This document shows, one piece after another, positions 27,434 through 35,711 of a DNA stretch of 64,000 bases; position 1 is the first letter of the stretch, and every line of letters begins with the position of its first letter. The notes under the pieces were generated by a model. It was given only the letters and a program-made list of their open reading frames with translations. It was not told the origin of the DNA and ran no database searches. The position numbers and the translations under genes were made by a program. The stretch comes from BJHL01 sp040378885 (GTDB lineage Bacteria > Planctomycetota > Phycisphaerae > Phycisphaerales > UBA1924): the NCBI GenBank assembly GCA_046316615.1, contig JBKDAN010000013.1:40174-104173 (forward strand), in the 5' to 3' direction.

Positions 27434-27460
27434 GTGCCCAATGCCTAGTGCCTCGTGACA
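27434..27460 (+). repeat. 7-bp tandem repeat between asparaginase-like gene and purM
   Basis: TG cores recur every 7 bases at 27435, 27442, 27449 and 27456 (units such as AGTGCCT). It lies in the 46-base gap between two convergent genes. Confidence 0.55.
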
Positions 27461-27465
27461 ACTTC

Positions 27466-28614
27466 TCACGCCCACCGCACTTCGCCCTTGCCCTTCACCA
27501 CCTCACCAATGCGGTACACCTTCTCGCCGTATTCAGCGAGGTGCTCCATCACGGCTTCGGCGAATGCGGGCTTGACGATCACGCAGTAGCCGATGCCCAT
27601 GTTGAAGACGCGCCACATTTCCTCGTCGGGGATGTTGCCGTGCTTTTGCAGGAACTGGAAGACGGGCAGGATGGGCCATGCGCTGCGATCTACTTTGGCG
27701 TCTAGCGTGGGCGGCAGGGCCCGGCACAGGTTGCCCGCCATGCCTGAGCCGGTGATGTGAGCCATGCCCGTGATGACTTGCTTCACGCGGTAGGAGCGCA
27801 GCAGTTTCACGATGGGTTCGGCGTAGATGCGCGTGGGCGTAAGCAGCACTTCACCCAGCAGTTTGGGGCGTGACTCGGCTTGCTTGGCCTTGCTCTTGCG
27901 CTTGCCGTTCTTGCCGATGGGTTCAACGTTCAGTTCGGAGTACACGCCGCGCAGGTCGAGTTTGGCCTCTTTCACGACTTTGCGCACGAGCGTGTAGCCG
28001 TTGCTGTGGATGCCGTCGCTGGCGAGGCCCAGGATCACGTCGCCACTGCGCACACGTGAGGGCTTCTGGGCTTTGCTGAGTTCCACAACGCCCACGCAGA
28101 AGCCGGCGAGGTCGAAGTCGCCCTTGTTGTAGAGGTCGGGCATGTGGGCGGTTTCGCCGCCAAGCAGTGCCGCGCCGCTGCGCTTGCATCCTTCGGCGAT
28201 ACCGCGCACGAGGGCGTGCAGCGTGGTGTCATCGACGGTGGGGGTGGCGATGTAATCGAGGAAAAAGAGCGGCTCGGCCCCTTGCACGATCAGGTCGTTC
28301 ACGTTCATCGCGACCAGGTCGATGCCGACCGTGTCGAAGATGCCCATTTCGGCTGCGAGTTTGACCTTGGTACCCACGCCGTCGCAGCAGGCGACCAGCA
28401 CCGGGTCTTTGTAGTTGCGCTTGAAGAGCCGGTGGTTGTAATCCAGCCGAAAAAGCCCGGCGAATCCGCCCGGATTGGGCAGCACGCGGTCGGTGTACGT
28501 GCGGCGGAGCACCTTGTCGAGGCTCTCGGTGAAGGCGTCCTTGCGATCGATGTCGACGCCGGCATCGGCGTAGGTGAGCGACTTGGAAGCAGGCTTGGAA
28601 GCGGTGCGGCTCAT
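27466..28614 (-). CDS. purM: Phosphoribosylformylglycinamidine cyclo-ligase
   Basis: Fifth step of purine synthesis, FGAM to AIR with ATP. Motifs: YADAGVDIDRKDAF at the start, VACCDGVGTKVKLAAEMG, DLVAMNVNDLIVQGAEPLFF, LLGGETAHMPDLY, and GLASDGIHSNGYTLVRKV. 382 residues; the usual length is about 345 and the extra part is a Lys-rich insert (GKNGKRKSKAKQAESRP) before the second domain. The ATG at 28614 is chosen because similarity begins there; the longer frame upstream has no coding character. Confidence 0.93.
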   Translation of the reverse strand: MSRTASKPASKSLTYADAGVDIDRKDAFTESLDKVLRRTYTDRVLPNPGGFAGLFRLDYNHRLFKRNYKDPVLVACCDGVGTKVKLAAEMGIFDTVGIDLVAMNVNDLIVQGAEPLFFLDYIATPTVDDTTLHALVRGIAEGCKRSGAALLGGETAHMPDLYNKGDFDLAGFCVGVVELSKAQKPSRVRSGDVILGLASDGIHSNGYTLVRKVVKEAKLDLRGVYSELNVEPIGKNGKRKSKAKQAESRPKLLGEVLLTPTRIYAEPIVKLLRSYRVKQVITGMAHITGSGMAGNLCRALPPTLDAKVDRSAWPILPVFQFLQKHGNIPDEEMWRVFNMGIGYCVIVKPAFAEAVMEHLAEYGEKVYRIGEVVKGKGEVRWA

Positions 28615-29030
28615 GCCCCAGAATAGCGCGTTACGGATAGGATTTGCCGACAGACCGTCCACGTGCCGACCGAAATCCGACGAAAGCCCCTTCCCAAAAT
28701 TGGCAGTTCGTGGTATATTGGCCCCATCGCAGCCTCGCACCCGTCGTGGGGAGCGCGGGGCTGATCGTCCTGTCCGGCGTGTTGCCGCGTGTGGGGCTGC
28801 TCTTCGCGGAAGCAGCCCCCGCGGCCCCCGGCGGGGCAACGCCGTCTTGAGAGTGTTTGATCTTGACTTGTTCGACGCCGGACCTGAGGCTTTGCGAAGG
28901 TCTGGGGCCAGCGACCAGTTGCGAAACCTACCCGGGTCTTCGCAGAGCGTCAGGTCAGGCGTCTACACGCTCGATAGCAACCGTCCCGCGCATCGCACGT
29001 ATCGTGAAGACCCGAGGAGTTCCGCCCGTG
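28615..29030. other. Long leader region before the response-regulator gene
   Basis: 416 bases without a gene I can support. An extended -10-like element TGGTATATT is at 28711-28719. A strong hairpin follows (9-bp arms GGGGCTGCT at 28793-28801 and AGCAGCCCC at 28811-28819). If the promoter is real, the transcript has a structured leader of about 300 bases before the regulator at 29031. Confidence 0.4.
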
Positions 29031-29450
29031 ATGACCGCTCAGCCCCCGCATGTGCCCGCCGCCCCCCGTCAACGCCGACTCGAGGATGTCCGCGTGCTCA
29101 TCGTGGACGATGACGAGGATGTGCTGCAGAGCTTCGACGCGGCATTTCAGGCGGAAGGCGCCTTGACGCAGTTGTCTCGGGACGGCAACGATGCCGTTCG
29201 CATCTGCCAGCAGGATGAACCCGATGTGGTGATCCTCGACATGATGCTGCCCAAGCGCTCTGGCTTTCTGGTGCTGGAGAAGATCAAGGGCACAGAAGAT
29301 GCGCCGGCCGTCATCATGGTGACGGCGAACGAGGGCAAACGCCACGAGGCGTATGCCGAGAGCCTGGGCGCGGATGCGTATTTGCACAAGCCGGTGCCGC
29401 TGAACAAGCTGATTGAGACGGTTGTGGAACTGATGGAAGAAGTGGAATGA
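29031..29450 (+). CDS. Single-domain response regulator (REC)
   Basis: 139 residues. After a short Pro-rich start comes one CheY-like receiver: VLIVDDDEDVLQSF (acidic pocket), VVILDMMLPKRSGF (phosphoacceptor Asp), VIMVTANEG (switch Thr) and YLHKPVPLNKL (Lys). There is no output domain, so it probably works by protein contact or in a phosphorelay. The ATG at 29031 or the GTG just before it (29028) could start; GAGGAG lies upstream. No histidine kinase is adjacent. Confidence 0.86.
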   Translation: MTAQPPHVPAAPRQRRLEDVRVLIVDDDEDVLQSFDAAFQAEGALTQLSRDGNDAVRICQQDEPDVVILDMMLPKRSGFLVLEKIKGTEDAPAVIMVTANEGKRHEAYAESLGADAYLHKPVPLNKLIETVVELMEEVE

Positions 29451-29590
29451 GGCTTCCGCACTTTGGGTGCTGGTTCCGTGGTGCCGCTGGCTGCCGCTGA
29501 ATAACGCGCTGCGTCACATATGACTGCTAGCGCATGTTGCATCGCCGCATCATGACAGATGCGTTGCCGACGATGCGAATGCTTGATCGA

Positions 29591-31186
29591 TTAGCCGCGA
29601 GGGCCGGCGTTGCGCACGGCTTCGGGCATGTCGAACTGCTTGTCGTTGTTGCGGAAGTCGGCCGCGAGCTTCTTCGCGGTGGTGTCGTAGGCGGCGCCAT
29701 CCTTCCACGTGTTGCGCGGCATGAGCACATCGCTGGGCACGCCGGCGACGCTCTTGGGAATGTGCAGGCCGAAGACTGGATCCTGGTGGTACTCGGCCTT
29801 GGCCAGGCTGCCATCGAGGATGGCGCTGACGAAGGCGCGGGTGTACTTGAGGCTGAAGCGATTGCCCACGCCGTAGGGGCCGCCGGTCCAGCCGGTGTTG
29901 AGCAGCCAAACGTTGGTGCCGTGCTTTTTGATCTTGTCGGCGAGTTGGTTGGCGTAGCTGACGGGCGGGCGGGGCAGGAAGACGCCGCCAAAGCACGGGC
30001 TGAAGTTGGGCTCGGGCTGCTTCACGCCGGCTTCGGTGCCGGCGAGCTTGCTCGTGTAGCCATTGATGAAGTAGTACATCGCCTGCTCGCTGGTGAGTTT
30101 GCTCACGGGCGGCATGACGCCGTACGCGTCGGCGGTGAGGAAGATGATGTTCTTGGGGTGGCCGCAGTGGCTGGGGATGACGGCACCTTCGATGAAGTCG
30201 ACGGGATAGGTGACGCGGGTATTTTCGGTGTACTTCGCGCTGTCGTAATCGGGAATGCGCGTGTGCGGGTCGATGACGGTGTTTTCAAGCACGCTGCCGA
30301 AGCGGATAGCGTTCCAGATTTCCGGCTCGCCTTCTTTGCTGAGCTTGATGCACTTGGCGTAGCAGCCGCCTTCAAAGTTGAAGACGCCGTTGTCGCTCCA
30401 GCCGTGTTCGTCATCGCCGATGAGGGCGCGGTGGGGATCGGCGGAGAGCGTCGTCTTGCCGGTGCCCGAGAGGCCGAAGAAGAGGGCGGCGTTGTCGTTG
30501 TTCTTCTTGTCGACGTTGCACGAGCAGTGCATGGGGAAGACGCCGACTTCCGGCATGTCGTAGTTCATGGCGTAGAAGATGCTCTTCTTCATCTCGCCGG
30601 CGTATTCGGTGCCCAGGATGACGACGATCTTGCGGGTCAGGCTCTGCGCGATGATGACGGGAGCCTTGTAGCCCATCTTGGCTTGTTCTTCAGCAGTGAG
30701 GCGACGCGTACCGGCGTTGATGATGGTCCAGTCTTTCTTGAAGGCGACGGGAGCGCCGGCTGCCTTGCTGCCTTGCTTGATGAACAGCGTGCTGGCGAAG
30801 AGGCTGTGCCAGGCCTGCTCCGTCACGACTTGCACGCCGAGACGGTACTTGGGGTCCGCGCCGGCATAGCCCTCAAACACGAAAGCCTTGGGGCGCGAGT
30901 TGAGGTGATTGACGGCGATCTCAAGCGCCATATCGAACTGCGCAGGCGTGACGGGCGTGTTGACCTTGCCCCACCAAATCTTGTTGTGAATATCAGCGGT
31001 ATCTTCGAGCTGCTTGTCTTTGGGGCTGCGACCAGTGCGATCGCCGGTCAGGCAGCAGAGAGCGCCGTTGGCGGCGAGTTGGCCTTCGCCTGCTGCAATA
31101 GCGCGCTCGACGAGCTCCGCGGAAGAAAGGTTCTTGAAGACGCGGGGGGAGGAAACGTCGAGACGATCAAGGGCGGAAGCGGCCAT
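29591..31186 (-). CDS. pckA: Phosphoenolpyruvate carboxykinase (ATP)
   Basis: Gluconeogenic conversion of oxaloacetate to PEP with ATP. 531 residues, normal for the family. Motifs: LTGDRTGRSPKDK, the PEPCK kinase-1a loop GLSGTGKTTLSADPHR, kinase-2 DDEHGWSD, and FEGGCYAK. The ATG at 31186 follows GAGGAG by five bases, so I prefer it to the GTG at 31192. Single gene with its own upstream region of about 180 bases. Confidence 0.95.
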   Translation of the reverse strand: MAASALDRLDVSSPRVFKNLSSAELVERAIAAGEGQLAANGALCCLTGDRTGRSPKDKQLEDTADIHNKIWWGKVNTPVTPAQFDMALEIAVNHLNSRPKAFVFEGYAGADPKYRLGVQVVTEQAWHSLFASTLFIKQGSKAAGAPVAFKKDWTIINAGTRRLTAEEQAKMGYKAPVIIAQSLTRKIVVILGTEYAGEMKKSIFYAMNYDMPEVGVFPMHCSCNVDKKNNDNAALFFGLSGTGKTTLSADPHRALIGDDEHGWSDNGVFNFEGGCYAKCIKLSKEGEPEIWNAIRFGSVLENTVIDPHTRIPDYDSAKYTENTRVTYPVDFIEGAVIPSHCGHPKNIIFLTADAYGVMPPVSKLTSEQAMYYFINGYTSKLAGTEAGVKQPEPNFSPCFGGVFLPRPPVSYANQLADKIKKHGTNVWLLNTGWTGGPYGVGNRFSLKYTRAFVSAILDGSLAKAEYHQDPVFGLHIPKSVAGVPSDVLMPRNTWKDGAAYDTTAKKLAADFRNNDKQFDMPEAVRNAGPRG

Positions 31187-31371
31187 AAACACTCCTCAGA
31201 CCGGCCGCCGAAGACGCTGGCGAGAGCCGGGGGGAGAGGGTAAGGCACACACTGAGACTTTGTGAAGTGGCAAACAGAGGAAACCCGTTGCAATCACATG
31301 ATGCCGGCGGGTTGTCGGGAGGGCGGATGCCCCGTATTGTTCTAGTCCTAACGCTCCTCTGGGGCGGAGAT

Positions 31372-31446
31372 GGTGGTCGTAGCTCAATTGGTTAGAGCAC
31401 CGGGTTGTGATCCCGGGGGTTACGGGTTCGAGTCCCGCCGATCACC
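31372..31446 (+). tRNA. tRNA-His (anticodon GTG)
   Basis: A full cloverleaf can be drawn: D arm GCTC...GAGC, anticodon stem CCGGG/CCCGG around TTGTGAT with anticodon GTG, and a T arm with TTCGAGT. A genomic G at -1 (31372) pairs with C73 (31446), the tRNA-His hallmark. The acceptor stem has one G-T pair. CCA is not encoded. A run of seven T follows one base later and probably ends the transcript. Confidence 0.95.
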
Positions 31447-31727
31447 CTTTTTTTCGCTCTGTGCGCCGCGTGCACGGAGCTTGAGCGACGGCGTGTCGCT
31501 GGCTGCCTCGGGCAGCGTGCCCCCGTGAGGGCGAACCAGGGGAAAAGTTTGAGAAACTGGCACTCCCGTGCAACGCGGTGATGCGCCGATGGAATAGGTA
31601 AGTGTCCGGCGTTCTCGCGCCAGCCGATGGACCTCGCCACCAGGTGCGGACCAGCGGTTGGCAGGGCCCGGATGTGTGGCTTGTTGGTGCCGCCCGTGGA
31701 TGATCCGCTGGCGCATGGAGGTGCCTG

Positions 31728-32459
31728 ATGGCGGTCGGTTCGACTTTGCTGGTTCATCTCGCTCAGGCCGCGACGCCCGCAGCGCCCGCCGTCGCTGGCA
31801 AGTCCCTGTGGGACTACATCATGGACGGCGGTCTCCTGGGGTTCTTCCTCATCGGGCTTTCGGTCTTCGCGCTCACGCTCATGATTCGCAACATGCTCGC
31901 GATTCGGGAAGAGCGCCTGGCTCCGGGGGACGTGCTGGACGCGATCGAAGAGAAGTTTCGCGAAGGGAAGTTTCGCGATGCGGAGAAACTGTGCAAGGCC
32001 GAAGACGCGCCGTATGCGGCACGCATCGTGGGCAAGGCGCTCGGCCGATGCCTCAACTCGCCTTATGGCATGATGGAGTTTCGCACGGCAGTGGAAGACG
32101 CGGCCGCGGATGAGACTGACCGCCTGCACCGCATGAATGACTGGATCGGCATTCTCGCTGCGATCGGACCGATGCTCGGTCTGCTGGGCACGGTCATTGG
32201 GATGATCGGTGCGTTCAGCACGATCGGCAGTATGACGGGGGCGCAGCGCAGCAATCAGTTGGCGACGTTCATGTCGATGGCGCTGGTGAACACGGCGCAG
32301 GGGCTGGTGGTGGCCATTCCGTGCACGGTCGCGTTCGCGATTTTCCGTCGACGCATCGATGCGATGGTGTCGAAGATCGGGCAGCGACTGGAACGGCTGA
32401 ACACCGCGGCACAGGCACGCACAGCACCCGCGGGGAAGAAAGCGGCAGAAGTGGCGTGA
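31728..32459 (+). CDS. exbB: MotA/TolQ/ExbB-type proton channel protein
   Basis: 243 residues. ATG with GGAGG upstream. A leader-like start, a first helix (GGLLGFFLIGLSVFALTLMI), a cytoplasmic loop and two more helices with the family signature AAIGPMLGLLGTVIGMIGAF and MALVNTAQGLVVAIPCTVAF. Together with the two ExbD proteins that follow it forms a proton-driven energy-coupling complex in the inner membrane, powering TonB-like transport or envelope functions. No TonB gene is adjacent. Confidence 0.9.
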   Translation: MAVGSTLLVHLAQAATPAAPAVAGKSLWDYIMDGGLLGFFLIGLSVFALTLMIRNMLAIREERLAPGDVLDAIEEKFREGKFRDAEKLCKAEDAPYAARIVGKALGRCLNSPYGMMEFRTAVEDAAADETDRLHRMNDWIGILAAIGPMLGLLGTVIGMIGAFSTIGSMTGAQRSNQLATFMSMALVNTAQGLVVAIPCTVAFAIFRRRIDAMVSKIGQRLERLNTAAQARTAPAGKKAAEVA

Positions 32460-32524
32460 GTGGTGGTTTGAGTGTCGATGGATCGCGGCCGCACTGTACT
32501 GCCGGCCCACGTTAAGAGCGAAAC

Positions 32525-32968
32525 ATGATTCGCGGTCGCAACAGAAACGATGAAGACGCCAGCTTCGATCTCACGCCGATGATCGACGTGGTGATGCTGC
32601 TCATCGTGTTTTTCACGCTGACTGCGCAGTTCTCCGGGCGCGAAACCGCTGCATTGGACTTATCGCGTACAGCGGGTGATCCCAGTATCGCGAAGGATGC
32701 GGCGGTCATGTTTGTGGATGTGGACAAGGACGGCAAGCTGAGCAGCCTGGGGCAGCCGCTTGATTTTGCCGAGATCGTCAAGCAGGCGACGCCGCCTCCT
32801 GGGGCGAAGGCGGGCGTTGACATCGTGGTGCGCGTGGATCGCACGGCGCCATCGAAGCATGTCAATGACCTTGCGAAGCGGCTGCGAGCCGCAGGCATCA
32901 TGCGGTGGAAGTTCGCGACCAGCGGCGAAGAAGCTCCCGCGGGCGCGACTCCGGGAGGTCCGTCATGA
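32525..32968 (+). CDS. exbD: ExbD/TolR-type protein 1
   Basis: 147 residues. A short cytoplasmic N-terminus, then FDLTPMIDVVMLLIVFFTLT with the essential Asp of the single transmembrane helix, and a periplasmic domain. Partner of the ExbB protein encoded 65 bases upstream. Its stop overlaps the start of a second ExbD-like gene by 4 bases (ATGA), indicating translational coupling. Confidence 0.9.
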   Translation: MIRGRNRNDEDASFDLTPMIDVVMLLIVFFTLTAQFSGRETAALDLSRTAGDPSIAKDAAVMFVDVDKDGKLSSLGQPLDFAEIVKQATPPPGAKAGVDIVVRVDRTAPSKHVNDLAKRLRAAGIMRWKFATSGEEAPAGATPGGPS

Positions 32969-33387
32969 ATCTCTCCAAGGGTCGCAGTCGGCGCATAAGC
33001 ATTGAAGCGATGCGACTTCCGCTCGTGGCACTGATTGACGTCGTGCTGTTTCTTCTGTTCTACTTCATGGTCGCCGGGGACATCGCGTCGAGTGAGGCGG
33101 AACTGCAGACGACACTTGCGACGCAGCAAGGCGCAGGGGCGAACGCGTCGAGCCTGCAGACGCAAATCGTTGATGTGAAGATGGACAACGGCGTGCCGGT
33201 CTATCGCGTTGGCGCTCGCACGGTGCGCACGTCAAGCACGCTGACGAACATTCTCGGCAATCTTCCACGCGACATGGGCGTGATCATCCGAGTCGATGAC
33301 AACGTGCCGGTAGAAGCAGCTGCGATTGCGGTACAAGCCGCGACGGATGCGGGCTTCACGAAGATCACGTACACGCCGGGCTCATGA
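32965..33387 (+). CDS. ExbD/TolR-type protein 2
   Basis: 140 residues. RLPLVALIDVVLFLLFYFMV is the single helix with its conserved Asp; the C-terminal DDNVPVEAAAIAVQAATDAGFTKI resembles the periplasmic ExbD fold. Two ExbD-like proteins per ExbB are common in planctomycetes and some proteobacteria. The start (GGGAGG upstream, 4-base overlap with the previous stop) supports one operon. The gene ends 11 bases from the convergent PilZ gene. Confidence 0.87.
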   Translation: MNLSKGRSRRISIEAMRLPLVALIDVVLFLLFYFMVAGDIASSEAELQTTLATQQGAGANASSLQTQIVDVKMDNGVPVYRVGARTVRTSSTLTNILGNLPRDMGVIIRVDDNVPVEAAAIAVQAATDAGFTKITYTPGS

Positions 33388-33398
33388 TGCGCTGCGCC

Positions 33399-34175
33399 TC
33401 ACGCCGCGGCTGAGTCGGACGACTCGTGCGATGCAGCGGGCAAAGCGACGATGTCCAGCGCCTGTGCGAGCGCGGACAGCACAATTTGCGGTGTGCATGG
33501 ACGCACGAGCGCTGCGCGGAAGGGCAGCATCGCGGCGAGCTTGTGCACGCGCGGCGTGCGATCAGACGCGATCAGCACGAAGTTCGCGTTGGAGCCAGCG
33601 GCGACGAGTGACACGAGTGCGTCGCTGATGTCGGGATTCTGCATCTCCGCGCTAAGGACGACAACATCGAGGCGGCGTGCATCGAACATCACGCCGTCGA
33701 GCGTGGGGTGCGTGGTGACGACGCACGGTGATTCTCGCAGCGTGGAGCTGAAGAGCGCGCGATCATGAGCGGACTCGCTGACGACGGCGATGCGTCCACG
33801 CACCATGTGCGGAGCCACGAATTCGTGAATGTACTCGTTGGTCAGCAGCTCCGTGTGCACATGGCGCCGCGGATCGATGGGTTCATCAAACCGCACGGCC
33901 CACATGAACATGCCGCCACGACCGGGCTCGCAGCGAACGACCTTGCCGCGAACGCCGCGAACGCCGCCGTAAAGCTCGGGCAGAGCAGTGACGATTTCAA
34001 GACCTTCGCGAGCGAAGCTGGTGCAGAGGCCACGAAGCCCGCCCGCGGAGAGGTTGCTGCACACCATGCCGACGGGACCGCCATCTGCGCCATCGGTGGG
34101 CATCACGACAATCTGCCTGTCGAAAGGCCAGCGGAAGTAGGTGCGTGGCGTGTGCTGCGCTCGAGTCGCGTCCAT
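33399..34175 (-). CDS. PilZ-domain protein with degenerate receiver-like C-terminus
   Basis: 258 residues. The N-terminal 110 residues resemble PilZ (RWPFDRQIVVMP..., NLSAGGLRGLC, VRFDEPID), the c-di-GMP-binding fold, but the usual RxxxR is only loosely matched (RWPFDR). The second half (RGRIAVVSESAHDRALFSST..., VVVLSAEMQNPDIS, VLIASDRTP) has the layout of a receiver domain without the phosphoacceptor Asp. It lies downstream of and is related to the PilZ-REC gene at 34365. Role in c-di-GMP signalling is inferred. Confidence 0.65.
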   Translation of the reverse strand: MDATRAQHTPRTYFRWPFDRQIVVMPTDGADGGPVGMVCSNLSAGGLRGLCTSFAREGLEIVTALPELYGGVRGVRGKVVRCEPGRGGMFMWAVRFDEPIDPRRHVHTELLTNEYIHEFVAPHMVRGRIAVVSESAHDRALFSSTLRESPCVVTTHPTLDGVMFDARRLDVVVLSAEMQNPDISDALVSLVAAGSNANFVLIASDRTPRVHKLAAMLPFRAALVRPCTPQIVLSALAQALDIVALPAASHESSDSAAA

Positions 34176-34364
34176 GTGTCCCCCGAAAGGAAGCGTACTG
34201 CAACAGGCTTACATGGCCCGCGAGCAGTCACATGGTTCATCGCAACATTGCAGGTCTGCCTGCGGAAACACCACTGATTCGCAGTTGATTCCGTTGCGTA
34301 CGAATCAGGTTTGCGCTCAACTCCCCGGCTTTGGTTCCGGGTGTCACGGGAATGGATGGACGCG

Positions 34365-35519
34365 TCACGCAGCGGACGCAAGATCTCGGCAGGCGCCGAT
34401 GAGTTCCTTCACCATGCGCTCGTGCTTGGACTTGTCGCTGGCGGCGTCGCACAGCACGGTCATGGCGTTGTCGGCGAGCTTGCCAAGCTTGTGCGCGCCG
34501 CAACTTGGTGCGCTGCCTCTAATCTGCATCGCCGTTTCGATCAGGGTCTTCTGATCTTGCTTGGAAAGCGCGTTTTCGAGCGTTTGGGCGAACTTCTCAA
34601 ACTGCGGCGACATCGCGCTGGCGACCGGGTTGCCCGCGGTGTCGTCGGCCTCTTCGGTTTCGGCATCCCTCTTGTTGACGAGCAGACGCTCGGCAATGGC
34701 GCGAAGCAGTTGGGTCTGCGCAAGCGGCTTGGTGAGCACGCCCGTGTTGGGCATATCCCACAGTCCCGACTTCATGAGCCCCACGGGGTCAGCCGTCACA
34801 AGAATGACGGGCACATCAACGCCAATGGAGCGGAACTTCTGGACGAGTTCGGTGCCAGTTGTGTCGGGCAGGCGCCAGTCGGCGATGACAAGGTCGAATC
34901 CATTGCCGATCTGCTGCATGGCCCCTGCGCCGTCCGACACGCGAGACAGCGAGACATTGGTCTCCCGCAGGAAGTGCTGCAGGATGCGGTAATCGACATC
35001 GCAATCTTCGATGTAGAGCACCTTGGCGACGAGCTTCTCGGGATCGACGTGCTCGACCGAGAAGAACTCCTGGCCTTTACCGGCGCCCAGATACTCGCGA
35101 AGGTCAATAGGCTCTTCAAACTGAATCCCAAGTTCGTGAATCACGCCCTTGCGGAAGAGGCAGCGCTTCATGACACCCGGCACTTCCTTGGATCCGCCAC
35201 CCAAGCGAGGCAGTGAGACAATGACGACGCTGCCGGGATGCACATACGCGTTATGCAGCAGTGAAATGCCGCCTCGTGAAAGGTTGCGGCATGCAAGACG
35301 GAGGTGCACTTCGCCACCAGAAGGCTGCACGAGCGTGACCTTGACCGTGGCGTGACGGAAGGGCCAGCGAGTGAAGTCGCGGCGAACGGGCGCTTTGCCC
35401 TTCTCCGCGGCTTCGATTTTCTGGAGAAGCGTGACAAGGTCGCGCTGGCTGATGCCCAGGGTATTAGGCCGCTCAGCAGCGGTGATCTTGAGTCCAGGTT
35501 TAGCGGGCTGACCGGTCAT
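34365..35519 (-). CDS. PilZ-receiver-HPt-like regulatory protein
   Basis: 384 residues. Order: PilZ-like domain (about 45-165; TRWPFRHATVKVTL, CRNLSRGGISLL, LGIQFEEPIDL), a receiver domain (about 178-295; VLYIEDCDVDYRIL acid pair, VIADWRLPD phosphoacceptor, VTADP, LTKPLAQ) and a C-terminal helical domain like an HPt. In the HPt motif the expected His is replaced (AMQIRGSAPSCGAHKL instead of AHxLKG). It follows gyrB on the same strand after about 190 bases and precedes the shorter PilZ protein. Confidence 0.75.
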   Translation of the reverse strand: MTGQPAKPGLKITAAERPNTLGISQRDLVTLLQKIEAAEKGKAPVRRDFTRWPFRHATVKVTLVQPSGGEVHLRLACRNLSRGGISLLHNAYVHPGSVVIVSLPRLGGGSKEVPGVMKRCLFRKGVIHELGIQFEEPIDLREYLGAGKGQEFFSVEHVDPEKLVAKVLYIEDCDVDYRILQHFLRETNVSLSRVSDGAGAMQQIGNGFDLVIADWRLPDTTGTELVQKFRSIGVDVPVILVTADPVGLMKSGLWDMPNTGVLTKPLAQTQLLRAIAERLLVNKRDAETEEADDTAGNPVASAMSPQFEKFAQTLENALSKQDQKTLIETAMQIRGSAPSCGAHKLGKLADNAMTVLCDAASDKSKHERMVKELIGACRDLASAA

Positions 35520-35711
35520 GCCACGACTTCTCCGCGACGCTGCAATTGTGTGAGCGTCCGCAGAAAACATCGGATATCGCGAGGAAACAGTTGTCCCGCC
35601 AGGCGAGGGGTGGCGAAAAGTCAGACGGGAAGACGGCGCAAACGGCACATGTGCCGCAGCCCTCCAATCAGGACACATGATTATGCGACCATCGCAGCGG
35701 AAGGTGAATGG

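Noticed and set aside
28793..28819. Possible SRP RNA because of GGAAGCAGCC-like bases
   Set aside because: It is a simple self-complementary hairpin; the conserved SRP helix-8 motif is not present around it.
28574..29113. 179-codon open frame before the response regulator
   Set aside because: Overlaps purM and the regulator, lacks a ribosome site and has no coding pattern.
29534..31243. 569-codon open frame on the plus strand
   Set aside because: It is antisense to pckA, whose motifs are unambiguous; the frame is open only because of the GC-rich codon pattern.
31392..32510. 372-codon open frame on the minus strand ending RTRNPRDHNPVL
   Set aside because: The ending is the well-known false protein produced by reading through a tRNA gene; it is also antisense to exbB.
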